In this document: one piece after another, positions 1-6,921 of the stretch
Layout of the letters: every line of letters begins with the position of its first letter
How positions within the stretch are numbered: position 1 is the stretch's first letter
The notes under the pieces: generated by a model
Database searches by the model: none
The model's input: the letters and a program-made list of their open reading frames with translations, nothing else
Told to the model about the DNA's origin: nothing
Assembly: GCA_025927435.1 (NCBI GenBank)
Contig: JAICLM010000024.1
Span: 1 to 14,925 of the forward strand
DNA: 14,925 nucleotides
Reading direction: 5' to 3'
Origin: Thermoleophilia bacterium
GTDB lineage: Bacteria > Actinomycetota > Thermoleophilia > Gaiellales > Gaiellaceae
Program-made: the position numbers and the translations under genes

Positions 1-272
1 AGGTCTCCCTCGATCCGTTCGAGCCGGCGGATCGTCTGATTCGTCAGGCCTCGCATCTCGGCCAGGTGACGCGCGCTCGGCCGGAAGTGCTGGCGGAGAC
101 CGTCCTGGATCGCCTCGGGCAGGCCCGCCTCGAAACGGGCGGTCGTCGCCGCGAGGGACTCCACGGCATGCCGCGCCCGCTCGAGGGTCGCGTCGAACGC
201 TGCCGGGTCGGTGCGGCCGGCGGCCGCGTCCTCGAGGCGCTGCTGCGCGCGGGCGATCGCGTCCATGTCCAC
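1..272 (-). CDS. Helical hypothetical protein, N-terminal part (runs off the left edge)
   Basis: This is an open reading frame of 90 complete codons reading leftwards with no stop before the window edge. It starts V-D-M-D-A-I-A-R-A-Q. The predicted protein is almost all helix, rich in Ala, Arg, Glu and Leu, with heptad-like stretches around residues 4-17 and 28-46 and near the cut end (TNQTIRRLERIEGD). I do not recognise the family; a soluble coiled-coil or helical-bundle protein is the most that can be said. Start choice: the GTG at 272 lies 7 bases downstream of TATCTT (positions 285-280), the leaderless arrangement seen at other genes here. The ATG at 266 is the alternative. Third positions are nearly all G or C, which supports coding. 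It is divergent from queA across only 26 bases. Confidence 0.72.
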   Translation of the reverse strand, partial: MDMDAIARAQQRLEDAAAGRTDPAAFDATLERARHAVESLAATTARFEAGLPEAIQDGLRQHFRPSARHLAEMRGLTNQTIRRLERIEGD

Positions 273-279
273 GGGCTCG

Positions 280-285
280 AAGATA
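280..285 (-). promoter_or_regulatory. -10 element TATCTT for the left-edge gene
   Basis: TATCTT on the minus strand is followed by 7 bases and then the GTG at 272. There is no Shine-Dalgarno sequence between, so the transcript is probably leaderless. No convincing -35 is visible. The element overlaps by two bases a weaker TAGAAC (284-289, plus) that could serve queA. Confidence 0.5.
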
Positions 286-298
286 GAACTCGCGTCGG

Positions 299-1228
299 AT
301 GGACCTCTCGGAGCTCGACTACGAGCTGCCGCCGGACCTGATCGCGCAGCACCCGGCCGAGCGGCGCGACGCGTCGCGCCTGCTCGTGTACGAACGCGCG
401 ACCGGCGCCGTTCGCCACCGCACGTTCGACGAGCTGCCGGACGAGCTCCACGGCGAGCTCGTGGTCGTCAACGACACCAAGGTCGTGCCGGCGAGAATCC
501 CGATCGAGTCGCCTCGCGGCGAAGTGCTGCTGCTCGAGCGGCGCGAGGACGGGACCTGGGAGGCGCTGGCGCGCCCAACCCGCCGGCTGCGGCCCGGTCG
601 CCGCTATGGACCGGTCGAGCTGCTCGAGCACCTCGGCGAGGGCCGCTGGCTCCTCCGCCTGGACGGCGAGCCTGCGGGCGAGACGCCGCTGCCGCCGTAC
701 ATCACGGAGCCGCTCGCCGACGCGTCCCGCTACCAGACCGTCTACGCGCGCGAGCCGGGCTCGGCGGCGGCGCCCACGGCGGGGCTGCACTTCACGCCCG
801 AGCTGCTTGCGCGGCTGGAGCCGGTGCGGGTCACGCTCCACGTCGGCCTCGACACGTTCCGTCCCGTCACCGAGGAGCGGCTCGAGGAGCACCGGATCCA
901 CGGGGAGCGCTACGAGGTCGAGTCGGAGGCGTGGGAACGGATCCGGGCCGCCCACCGCGTCCTCGCCGTCGGCACGACGACGGTGCGCGTGCTCGAGACG
1001 CTCGCGCGCGGCGGCCCGCCGGCGGGTCGCACCGAGCTGTTCATCACGCCGGGCCTCGAGTTCCGGCGCGTGGACGCGCTGCTGACGAACTTCCACCTGC
1101 CGCGCTCGACGTTGCTCGCCCTCGTGATGGCGTTCGCCGGAGTCGAGGAGATGCGGCGCCTCTACCGGCTCGCCGTCGAGGAGAGGTACCGCTTCTACTC
1201 CTTCGGCGATGCCATGCTCCTGCTCTGA
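299..1228 (+). CDS. queA: QueA, S-adenosylmethionine:tRNA ribosyltransferase-isomerase
   Basis: QueA transfers and isomerises the ribosyl group of SAM onto 7-aminomethyl-7-deazaguanine in tRNA, giving epoxyqueuosine, the penultimate step to queuosine at wobble position 34. Family motifs occur in the expected order: LDYELPPDLIAQHPA (5-19), VVNDTKVVPARI (56-67), APTAGLHFTPELL (158-170), TLHVGLDTFRPV (179-190), VGTTTVRVLE (224-233), TNFHLPRSTLLALV (263-276) and the C-terminal YRFYSFGDAML. At 309 residues it is shorter than E. coli QueA (about 356); the shortening lies mainly in the middle and the C-terminal tail, not in the motifs. The ATG at 299 gives the normal family N-terminus. The stop shares one base with the next start (TGATG), so the VOC gene is probably translationally coupled. 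Tgt, the preceding enzyme of the pathway, is encoded about 1.3 kb downstream. Confidence 0.97.
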   Translation: MDLSELDYELPPDLIAQHPAERRDASRLLVYERATGAVRHRTFDELPDELHGELVVVNDTKVVPARIPIESPRGEVLLLERREDGTWEALARPTRRLRPGRRYGPVELLEHLGEGRWLLRLDGEPAGETPLPPYITEPLADASRYQTVYAREPGSAAAPTAGLHFTPELLARLEPVRVTLHVGLDTFRPVTEERLEEHRIHGERYEVESEAWERIRAAHRVLAVGTTTVRVLETLARGGPPAGRTELFITPGLEFRRVDALLTNFHLPRSTLLALVMAFAGVEEMRRLYRLAVEERYRFYSFGDAMLLL

Positions 1229-1947
1229 TGTTCGACCACGTGACGATCCGCGTCTCCGACACCGAGGCGAGCCTGCGCTTCTACAGAACGCTGCTGGAGC
1301 GGGAGCCCAGGGGCAGCGAGTACCTCGAGTGGGACGAGTTCGGGATCGCGCAGGCCGATGCCGCCCATCCCGTGACGCGCAACCTCCACGTCGGGTTCGC
1401 GGCGGAGTCGCGTGAGGAGGTCGACGACTTCTGGCGCCGCGGAGTCGACGCCGGGTATGAGAGCGACGGCGAGCCGGGGCTGCGGCCGCAGTACTACCCG
1501 GACTACTACGGCGGCTTCCTCCTCGACCCGGACGGGAACAGCGTCGAGTCCTGCACGGGGTTCAGGGACGAGGTCGGCGGGCCGCTGATCGACCATCTCT
1601 GGCTCGGCGTCCTCGATCTCGGAGCTGGCCGGCGATTCTGGGAGACGGTTGCGCCGGTCCTCTCCCTCAACGTGACCGATGGCAGGCAGGGACGGTTCCA
1701 CGTCTGGGCCGGCGACCGCTCCTTCGCGCTCGTCGCGGACGGCCGCCCGCCGAGCAAGAACGTCCACCTCGCGTTCCCGGTGGCGACGGACGCCGACGTC
1801 GCCGGATTCCACCGCGCCACGACGGCCGCCGGGTATCGGGACAACGGCGCGCCGGGCGAGCGGCTCGAGTACCACCCGGGCTACGTCGGCGCCTTCGTGC
1901 TCGATCCCGAGGGGAACAACGTCGAGGCGGTGAACCACAACCGGTGA
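1228..1947 (+). CDS. Two-domain VOC (glyoxalase/bleomycin-resistance/dioxygenase fold) protein
   Basis: A 239-residue protein made of two tandem vicinal-oxygen-chelate modules of about 115 residues each. Each keeps a possible metal-binding triad: His4 (DHVTIRV), His54 (NLHVGFA) and Glu107 (GNSVESC) in the first, and His123 (DHLWLGV), His180 (NVHLAFP) and Glu233 (NNVEAVN) in the second. Both modules end with the typical FLLDPDGN or FVLDPEGN strand. Tandem VOC modules form one chelating cavity in extradiol dioxygenases and glyoxalase-like enzymes, but the substrate cannot be read from this sequence. Having six plausible ligands rather than three is compatible with two metal sites. The ATG overlaps the queA stop by one base, and the protein begins directly with the first beta strand, so this start is firm. 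The stop overlaps the start of the next gene (GTGA). Confidence 0.93.
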   Translation: MFDHVTIRVSDTEASLRFYRTLLEREPRGSEYLEWDEFGIAQADAAHPVTRNLHVGFAAESREEVDDFWRRGVDAGYESDGEPGLRPQYYPDYYGGFLLDPDGNSVESCTGFRDEVGGPLIDHLWLGVLDLGAGRRFWETVAPVLSLNVTDGRQGRFHVWAGDRSFALVADGRPPSKNVHLAFPVATDADVAGFHRATTAAGYRDNGAPGERLEYHPGYVGAFVLDPEGNNVEAVNHNR

Positions 1948-2303
1948 GACCGAGGAGCGCGAACGAGTGGCGCGACTTCTGGCGCGACGGGCGTGAGTTG
2001 GAGCTGCGCGCGCAGCTCGAGGAGCACGCGCCGCACTCGGTGCGGATCGCCACGCTGCTCGGCAGCAACGCGCCGGAGCGCGCGCTCGTGGCCGAGCTCG
2101 GGCGAATCCGCGAGCACCAGCTCAACGCCGCGCCCGACCCCGACCGCGATGCGGAGATCGCCGCCCGCGTCTACGCGTGGTTCGAGAGCGCCTCGCTCGC
2201 CCGCTCGAACGCCTCGCGGATGTCGGCTTCCAGCAGCTCGATCAGCGATGTGTTGCGCAGCGTCGACCAGACGAACTCGCGCGAGCCGCAGCGCCGCACG
2301 TAG
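1944..2303 (+). CDS. Small hypothetical protein, tail antisense to a convergent gene
   Basis: The frame starts at a GTG overlapping the VOC stop by four bases (GTGA), which supports coupling to queA and the VOC gene. Residues 1 to about 80 look like a genuine charged helical protein (NEWRDFWRDGRELELRAQL, then IATLLGSNAPERALVAELGRI and ARVYAWFES). From about residue 81 it becomes a Ser-rich tail (SASSSSISDVL) that is exactly antisense, codon-aligned, to the minus-strand gene at 2171-2440. Because third positions coincide in the two frames, GC3 cannot separate them. The N-terminal two thirds are probably real; the tail may be a read-through extension after loss of an earlier stop. I do not recognise the family and assign no function. 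Confidence 0.6.
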   Translation: MRPRSANEWRDFWRDGRELELRAQLEEHAPHSVRIATLLGSNAPERALVAELGRIREHQLNAAPDPDRDAEIAARVYAWFESASLARSNASRMSASSSSISDVLRSVDQTNSREPQRRT

Positions 2304-2440
2304 GCGTCCTGAAGGATGTCCCCGAGGTGCCGGCCGCGCCGATGCTCGCGCCGGATGTAGGAGAGGAGCCGCTCCTCGCGGAACGGCTTCCGCCCGGAGA
2401 AGAAGTACGGCGTACGTGCGAGCAATCCGGGGTTGGCCAT
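2171..2440 (-). CDS. Small basic hypothetical protein
   Basis: An 89-residue frame starting MANPGLLARTPYFFSG and continuing through a basic segment (REERLLSYIRREHRRGRHLGD), an ILQDAYVRRCGSREFVWSTL stretch and a helical end (IELLEADIREAFERASEAL). The composition is balanced, with well-spaced aromatic and aliphatic residues, unlike the Ser/Arg-rich shadow frames nearby. Start: ATG at 2440 lies 6 bases after TATCGT (2452-2447) without a Shine-Dalgarno sequence; an in-frame GTG at 2455 is the alternative. Its last 133 bases overlap the convergent plus-strand gene. It is divergent from tgt. The family is unrecognised and no catalytic motif is visible. Confidence 0.7.
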   Translation of the reverse strand: MANPGLLARTPYFFSGRKPFREERLLSYIRREHRRGRHLGDILQDAYVRRCGSREFVWSTLRNTSLIELLEADIREAFERASEALSNHA

Positions 2441-2446
2441 CGCATC

Positions 2447-2452
2447 ACGATA
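2447..2452 (-). promoter_or_regulatory. -10 element TATCGT for the 2171-2440 gene
   Basis: TATCGT on the minus strand, then 6 bases, then ATG at 2440. This fits the window-wide pattern of TANNNT 6-7 bases before leaderless starts. No -35 is recognisable. Confidence 0.45.
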
Positions 2453-2490
2453 CACCCGGATGGGTCAGCGGGGAACGGGTCGCGCCCGTC

Positions 2491-2496
2491 TACGCT
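2491..2496 (+). promoter_or_regulatory. -10 element TACGCT for the tgt-yajC-secDF operon
   Basis: TACGCT, then 6 bases (CGTCCC), then the tgt GTG at 2503. There is no Shine-Dalgarno sequence, so a leaderless tgt transcript is likely. No clear -35 is seen. With the minus-strand -10 at 2452-2447 this forms a divergent promoter pair separated by about 38 bases. Confidence 0.5.
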
Positions 2497-2502
2497 CGTC
2501 CC

Positions 2503-3618
2503 GTGAGCGACACGTTCACCGTCACCGCCCGGAACGGGGCGGCGCGCGCCGGCGTACTCCGCACGGCGCACGGCGAGGTGCGGACGCCGGCATTCATGCC
2601 GGTCGGGACGAAGGCGACGGTGAAGTCCGTGGATCCGGACGAGCTGCACGCGGTCGGCGCCGAGATCGTGCTCGGTAACGCGTACCACCTCCACTTCCGG
2701 CCGGGGGAGGAGCTGGTTGCCGAGCTCGGGGGTCTCCACGCCTTCATGGGCTGGGACGGGGCGATCCTCACCGATTCCGGCGGCTTCCAGGTCTTCTCGC
2801 TACGGGACACGGTGCTCGCGGCGGACGACGACGGCGTCACGTTCCGGTCGGTGTACGACGGCAGTCCCGAGCGCTTCACTCCGGAGCTCTCGGCGCGCGT
2901 GCAGGAGCTACTCGGTTCCGACGTCGCGATGTGCCTCGACATCTGCCCTCCGGCCGGCGTTTCGCGCGCCGAGCTGGAGGAGGCGGTGCGCCGGACGACG
3001 ACGTGGGCGGAGCGCCAGCGCGACCTGCCGCGGGCGCGGGGGCAGCTTCGCTTCGCGATCACGCAGGGAGGTCTCGACGGCGAGCTGAGGCGCCGCTCGT
3101 CGGAGGAGCTGGTGGCCCTCGACTTCGACGGCTACGCGATCGGCGGGCTCAGCGTGGGGGAGCACCGCGAACCGATGTTCGACGCCACGACCGACGCCGC
3201 TGCGCTCCTGCCCGAGGAGAGGCCGCGCTACTTCATGGGGATCGGCGACCCCGAGGGCGTGCTCGAGGTGATCGCGCGCGGCGTCGACATGTTCGACTGC
3301 GTCCTCCCGACCCGCACAGCGCGCACCGGCAGCGCCCTCACGAGCGAGGGCCGCCTCAACCTCCGCAACGCCCGCTTCGCGCGCGACGAGCGCCCGCTGG
3401 AGGAGGGCTGCGTGTGCCCTGCCTGCTCGCGCTTCGGCCGGGCCTATATCCGCCACCTCGTCAACCAGCAGGAAATCCTCGGGCTGCGGCTGCTCAGCCT
3501 GCATAATTTGCGCTTCCTGCTCGATCTCGTCGCCGCGGCGCGACAGGCCATCGAGCGCGGCGAGTTCCTCACCTGGAAGAACGAGGCGCTCTCACGAGCA
3601 AAGGGAGTCGACGAGTGA
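2503..3618 (+). CDS. tgt: Tgt, tRNA-guanine(34) transglycosylase
   Basis: Tgt exchanges guanine 34 of GUN-anticodon tRNAs for preQ1, the entry step of queuosine in tRNA. The 371-residue length is normal for the bacterial enzyme. Visible features: FMPVGTKATVK (31-41), ILTDSGGFQVFSL with Asp91, GYAIGGLSVGE (200-210), and MFDCVLPTRTARTG with Asp265, the residue equivalent to the covalent nucleophile. The zinc site is Cys313, Cys315, Cys318 (CVCPAC) and His344. Val208 and Cys138 match the bacterial preQ1-type pocket rather than the eukaryotic queuine type. One change: the usual Asp-Glu-Cys motif reads Asp136-Ile137-Cys138. Start: GTG at 2503 gives the family N-terminus and lies 6 bases after TACGCT; longer in-frame extension upstream is antisense to another gene and implausible. 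The stop overlaps yajC (GTGA). Confidence 0.97.
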   Translation: MSDTFTVTARNGAARAGVLRTAHGEVRTPAFMPVGTKATVKSVDPDELHAVGAEIVLGNAYHLHFRPGEELVAELGGLHAFMGWDGAILTDSGGFQVFSLRDTVLAADDDGVTFRSVYDGSPERFTPELSARVQELLGSDVAMCLDICPPAGVSRAELEEAVRRTTTWAERQRDLPRARGQLRFAITQGGLDGELRRRSSEELVALDFDGYAIGGLSVGEHREPMFDATTDAAALLPEERPRYFMGIGDPEGVLEVIARGVDMFDCVLPTRTARTGSALTSEGRLNLRNARFARDERPLEEGCVCPACSRFGRAYIRHLVNQQEILGLRLLSLHNLRFLLDLVAAARQAIERGEFLTWKNEALSRAKGVDE

Positions 3619-3989
3619 TCATCGCAGCGAGCGGCGGGCCGGGAATCATCTTCATCATCATCATCGCGTTCCTGCTCCTCTACCTGATCGTGGTCCGGCC
3701 CCAGAAGAGGCGTCAGACCCAGCAGCAGCAGATGATCAACGAGCTGCGCATCGGCGACGAGGTGCTCACCGCGGGGGGCATCTACGGCACGGTCTCGCAG
3801 CTCGAGGAGGACCTCGTGACCGTCGAGATCGCACCCGAGACCGAGGTGCGGGTCGCCCGGCGCGCGATCGCGGGCGTGACGCGCGACCCGGACGACGAGG
3901 ACGTCGACGAGACCGAGGAGCCCGAGGCGCCTGAGGTGGACGACCAAGGCGTCGGCGGCGACACATCGAATGAGGAGATCCGCGGCTAA
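3615..3989 (+). CDS. yajC: YajC, Sec translocon accessory subunit
   Basis: YajC is a small single-span membrane protein that associates with SecDF and SecYEG. Here it is 124 residues: a short N-terminus, one transmembrane helix (about 10-27, IIFIIIIAFLLLYLIVV), the hallmark VRPQKRRQ at the membrane-cytoplasm border, and a soluble domain with the conserved GDEVLTAGGIYGTV (47-60). The last 35 residues are strongly acidic (DPDDEDVDETEEPEAPE) and probably disordered, as in many actinobacterial YajC proteins. The GTG start overlaps the tgt stop by four bases, so translation is likely coupled. secDF follows after a 28-base gap. Confidence 0.96.
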   Translation: MIIAASGGPGIIFIIIIAFLLLYLIVVRPQKRRQTQQQQMINELRIGDEVLTAGGIYGTVSQLEEDLVTVEIAPETEVRVARRAIAGVTRDPDDEDVDETEEPEAPEVDDQGVGGDTSNEEIRG

Positions 3990-4005
3990 CCTGTGCCGCG
4001 GTCTT

Positions 4006-4017
4006 GAAGGATCCTTC
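4006..4017. promoter_or_regulatory. secDF ribosome binding site inside a perfect 12-bp palindrome
   Basis: GAAGGATCCTTC is its own reverse complement and contains the Shine-Dalgarno core GAAGGA (4006-4011) six bases before the GTG at 4018. It decides the secDF start in favour of 4018 over the in-frame ATG at 3970, which lies inside yajC. The palindrome could be chance or a protein-binding site. With no loop bases it can form only a weak hairpin. Confidence 0.6.
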
Positions 4018-6921
4018 GTGAGAGAACGGCGCAATTACCTCCTCTTGATGGCCGCGATCGGTGTGGCGGTCATCGGCGCGCTGCTTCTGGCCATGCCGAG
4101 CTCGCCCGTCCAGAAGAAGCCGACGCTCGGGCTCGACCTCCAGGGCGGTCTCGAGGTCGTCCTGCGCGCGATCCCGAACAAGGGCCAGCAGATCGACGCC
4201 GCGCAGATGCAGACGGCGCAGGAGATCATGACCCAGCGCGTCAACAAGCTCGGCCTGTCCTCGCCGAACGTCGCCGTCCAGGGCGGGAACGAGATCGTGA
4301 TCCAGCTCGCCGGGGTCCACGACCCGGCCAAGGCCGCGAAGATCATCGGCACGACCGGCCAGCTCCAGATGTACGACTTCGAGCCGAACCTCGTGGCGCC
4401 GACCGTGGTCGGGAACCAGCAGCCGGCACCGCTGCCGTCGCTCTACAGCCTCCTCGCGGGGCTGAAGAAGGAGGCGGCCAAGGGCACGCCGCAGGGCTAC
4501 TTCCTCTTCAAGACCGTCAAGAAGAAGGTCACCGAGAAGGTCAAGGGCAAGAAGGTCGCGAAGACGAAGATCTGGCACCAGCTCGTGCAAGGGGAGCCGC
4601 CCTGGGGCGCCCCGAACCTGAAGCAGCTGCTCCTGCCCTACAAGAACGGGAAGCAGCCTCCGAACACCGTGGTGCTGAAGCTGCCCGCCAACCGCGAGGC
4701 GGTCTGGTGCAAGGGCGCGCTGAACTGTCCGGGCGCCGGCCAGAACGGAAAGTCCTCGAACGACAAGTACTGGTACCTCTTCAAGTACTTCCCGGCGACT
4801 GCCCAGCATCCGGACGGCCCACCCGAGCTGACGGGACACGATCTCGTCGAGTCGGGCATCGGCAGCGACGTCGACCCGAACACCGGCCAGAACATCGTGA
4901 CGCTGCAGTTCACGAGTCACGGTTCCAAGCAGTTCCAGAAGATCACCGAGGCGGAGTACAACCGCGGGCGCGTCAATGCGGGCCAGTCCGGTCACCTGGA
5001 CGCCCACGGCGACCCGAACACGATCAGCCAGTACGCGGGCCACAACGCGATCATCCTCGACGGCCGGCTGAGGTCGACGCCGTACATCGACTACACCGAC
5101 CCGACGCTCTCCCAGGGCATCGTCGGCAACGCACAGATCTCGGAGCCGAACGCGAAGTCGGCGAAGAACACCGCACTCGTCCTCCAGAGCGGCTCGCTGC
5201 CCTACACGTTCGAGAAGCTCTCGCAGACCACCGTCTCGGCGACGCTCGGCAAGAGCTCGCTCCACCAGGCGATCCTCGCCGCGGCGGCGGGCCTGATCAT
5301 CGTCGCGATCTTCCTGCTCATCCTGTACCGCTTCCTCGGCCTCGTCGCGGTCTTCGGCCTCGCGATCTACGCCCTCCTCTACTACGCGGCCATTCTCATC
5401 TTCGACGTGACGCTCACGCTGCCGGGCTTCGCCGGCCTGATCCTCACCATCGGTGTCGCGGCCGACGCGAACGTCGTCGTGTTCGAACGCATCAAGGAAG
5501 AGGTGAGGGCCGGACGATCGGTGCGAGCCGCCGTCGCGGCGGGTTACGGCAAGGGCTTCCACACGATCCTCGACGCCAACGTCGTGACCGTGATCACGGC
5601 GATGGTCATCTTCCTGATCGCGGTCGCCGACGTGAAGGGCTTCGCCCTGATGCTGCTGATCGGCACCGTGATCTCGCTGCTGACCGCGGTCGCGGCGACG
5701 CGCGCCATGCTCGGCCTGCTCAGCGGCTTCCGCTGGTTCGACAGCCCGCGCTTGATGGGCGCCGAGGGTCAGCAGACGGCGAAGTGGCTCCAGATCGACT
5801 TCATGGGCCGCCGCAAGCTCTGGTTCGGGATCTCGGCGGCCATCATCGCCGCCGGCGTGATCTCGCTCGCCGTCCAGGGCCTCAACCTCGGGATCGACTT
5901 CGAGGGCGGGACTCAGGTCACCTTCAAGACGTCCCAGCCGTACACCCAGGGGCAGGTACAGAGGTTCATGGCGGACCACGGTCAGCCCGACGCGGTCGTC
6001 CAGGGGCAGGGCAGGGCGGTCGACGACGAGTTCAAAGAGTGGCAGGTCCGGACGCAGGCGCTCGGGGCGGGCGAGGCGGCGACCCTGAACCAGGCTCTGC
6101 GCAGCGACCTCGGCGCCTCAGGGGGCGGGGCGAAGAACGTCTCGGGGACGTTTGGACACCAGATCGCGGTCGACGCGATCTACGGGATCATCGTCTCGCT
6201 GCTCCTGATCTCGATCTATATCGCGATCAGGTTCGACTTCAAGTTCGCGATCCCCGTGATCCTCGCGATGCTGCACGACATCGCGATCACGGTCGGGGTC
6301 TATTCGCTCGTCGGCAAGGAGGTCACCGTCGACACGGTGGCCGCTGTCCTGACCGTGCTCGGTTACTCGATCTACGACACGATCATCATCTTCGACCGCA
6401 TCCGGGAGAACATCCCGCTCATGCGGCGGTCGCCGTTCGCCACCATCGCCAACGTCTCGCTGTGGGAGACGATCAGGCGCTCGCTGGCCACGACGTTCAT
6501 CACGCTGCTGCCGATCATCTGCCTCCTCATCCTCGGCGGCCAGACGCTCAAGGACTTCGCCTTCGCGCTCATGGTCGGCGTCATCTCGGGCGCCTACTCC
6601 TCGATCTTCATCGCGGCGCCGCTGCTGACCACCGGGAAGGAGCGCGAGCCGGAGTACGCGCGGCGAAAGCACGTCGCCGGCGAGGCCGGCGAGGGCCCGG
6701 ACGGTGGGATGCCGGCCAGGCGCAGGCCCTGGCAGCCCAAGGGCGGCCCGGCTCTCGACTCCGGCACGCTCGCGCTGGAGGAGTCGGAGGCCGCGCTCGC
6801 AGCGGAGCCGACCCCGAGCCTGATCGACGCCGTGACCTCGCCCGAGCCCGCCACGGCGAGCGCGCGCCGCGAGAAGCGGCGGCAACGGCGGCGCTCGAGG
6901 CCCCATGGCCGCGCGCGGTAG
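4018..6921 (+). CDS. secDF: SecDF, fused SecD-SecF preprotein translocase subunit
   Basis: SecDF uses the proton gradient to pull exported proteins out of the SecYEG channel. This 967-residue frame contains both halves without a break. SecD: TM1 (7-25), GLDLQGG (38-44), a large outer P1 region (about 45-410), five TM segments (about 418-570) and the conserved Asp483 in GVAADANVVVFERIKEE. SecF: TM7 (601-620), LGIDFEGG (624-631), then TM segments 723-870 with YSIYDTIIIFDRIREN, Asp787 being a candidate for the proton path. Odd points: a Lys-rich segment in P1 (165-184), a Cys pair (Cys231 and Cys237) that would lie outside the membrane, and a tail of about 95 residues ending in an Arg-rich stretch. 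Start: GTG at 4018, supported by GAAGGA six bases upstream. The end overlaps the next gene by 17 bases. It closes the tgt-yajC-secDF operon except for the small gene downstream. Confidence 0.96.
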   Translation: MRERRNYLLLMAAIGVAVIGALLLAMPSSPVQKKPTLGLDLQGGLEVVLRAIPNKGQQIDAAQMQTAQEIMTQRVNKLGLSSPNVAVQGGNEIVIQLAGVHDPAKAAKIIGTTGQLQMYDFEPNLVAPTVVGNQQPAPLPSLYSLLAGLKKEAAKGTPQGYFLFKTVKKKVTEKVKGKKVAKTKIWHQLVQGEPPWGAPNLKQLLLPYKNGKQPPNTVVLKLPANREAVWCKGALNCPGAGQNGKSSNDKYWYLFKYFPATAQHPDGPPELTGHDLVESGIGSDVDPNTGQNIVTLQFTSHGSKQFQKITEAEYNRGRVNAGQSGHLDAHGDPNTISQYAGHNAIILDGRLRSTPYIDYTDPTLSQGIVGNAQISEPNAKSAKNTALVLQSGSLPYTFEKLSQTTVSATLGKSSLHQAILAAAAGLIIVAIFLLILYRFLGLVAVFGLAIYALLYYAAILIFDVTLTLPGFAGLILTIGVAADANVVVFERIKEEVRAGRSVRAAVAAGYGKGFHTILDANVVTVITAMVIFLIAVADVKGFALMLLIGTVISLLTAVAATRAMLGLLSGFRWFDSPRLMGAEGQQTAKWLQIDFMGRRKLWFGISAAIIAAGVISLAVQGLNLGIDFEGGTQVTFKTSQPYTQGQVQRFMADHGQPDAVVQGQGRAVDDEFKEWQVRTQALGAGEAATLNQALRSDLGASGGGAKNVSGTFGHQIAVDAIYGIIVSLLLISIYIAIRFDFKFAIPVILAMLHDIAITVGVYSLVGKEVTVDTVAAVLTVLGYSIYDTIIIFDRIRENIPLMRRSPFATIANVSLWETIRRSLATTFITLLPIICLLILGGQTLKDFAFALMVGVISGAYSSIFIAAPLLTTGKEREPEYARRKHVAGEAGEGPDGGMPARRRPWQPKGGPALDSGTLALEESEAALAAEPTPSLIDAVTSPEPATASARREKRRQRRRSRPHGRAR

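Noticed and set aside
211..1947. Possible fusion of an N-terminal extension to the VOC protein (578 codons in frame)
   Set aside because: The part before 1228 overlaps queA in a different frame and is low-complexity; the VOC fold begins exactly at the ATG overlapping the queA stop.
3970..4017. Earlier ATG for secDF inside yajC
   Set aside because: The extra 16 residues are not typical of SecD and have no ribosome binding site, whereas GTG 4018 has GAAGGA at six bases.
3766..5979. Very long open frame (737 codons) antisense to yajC and secDF
   Set aside because: It is a product of high GC3: Arg/Asp/Glu/Leu-rich composition with no recognisable domain, exactly opposite a clear SecDF.
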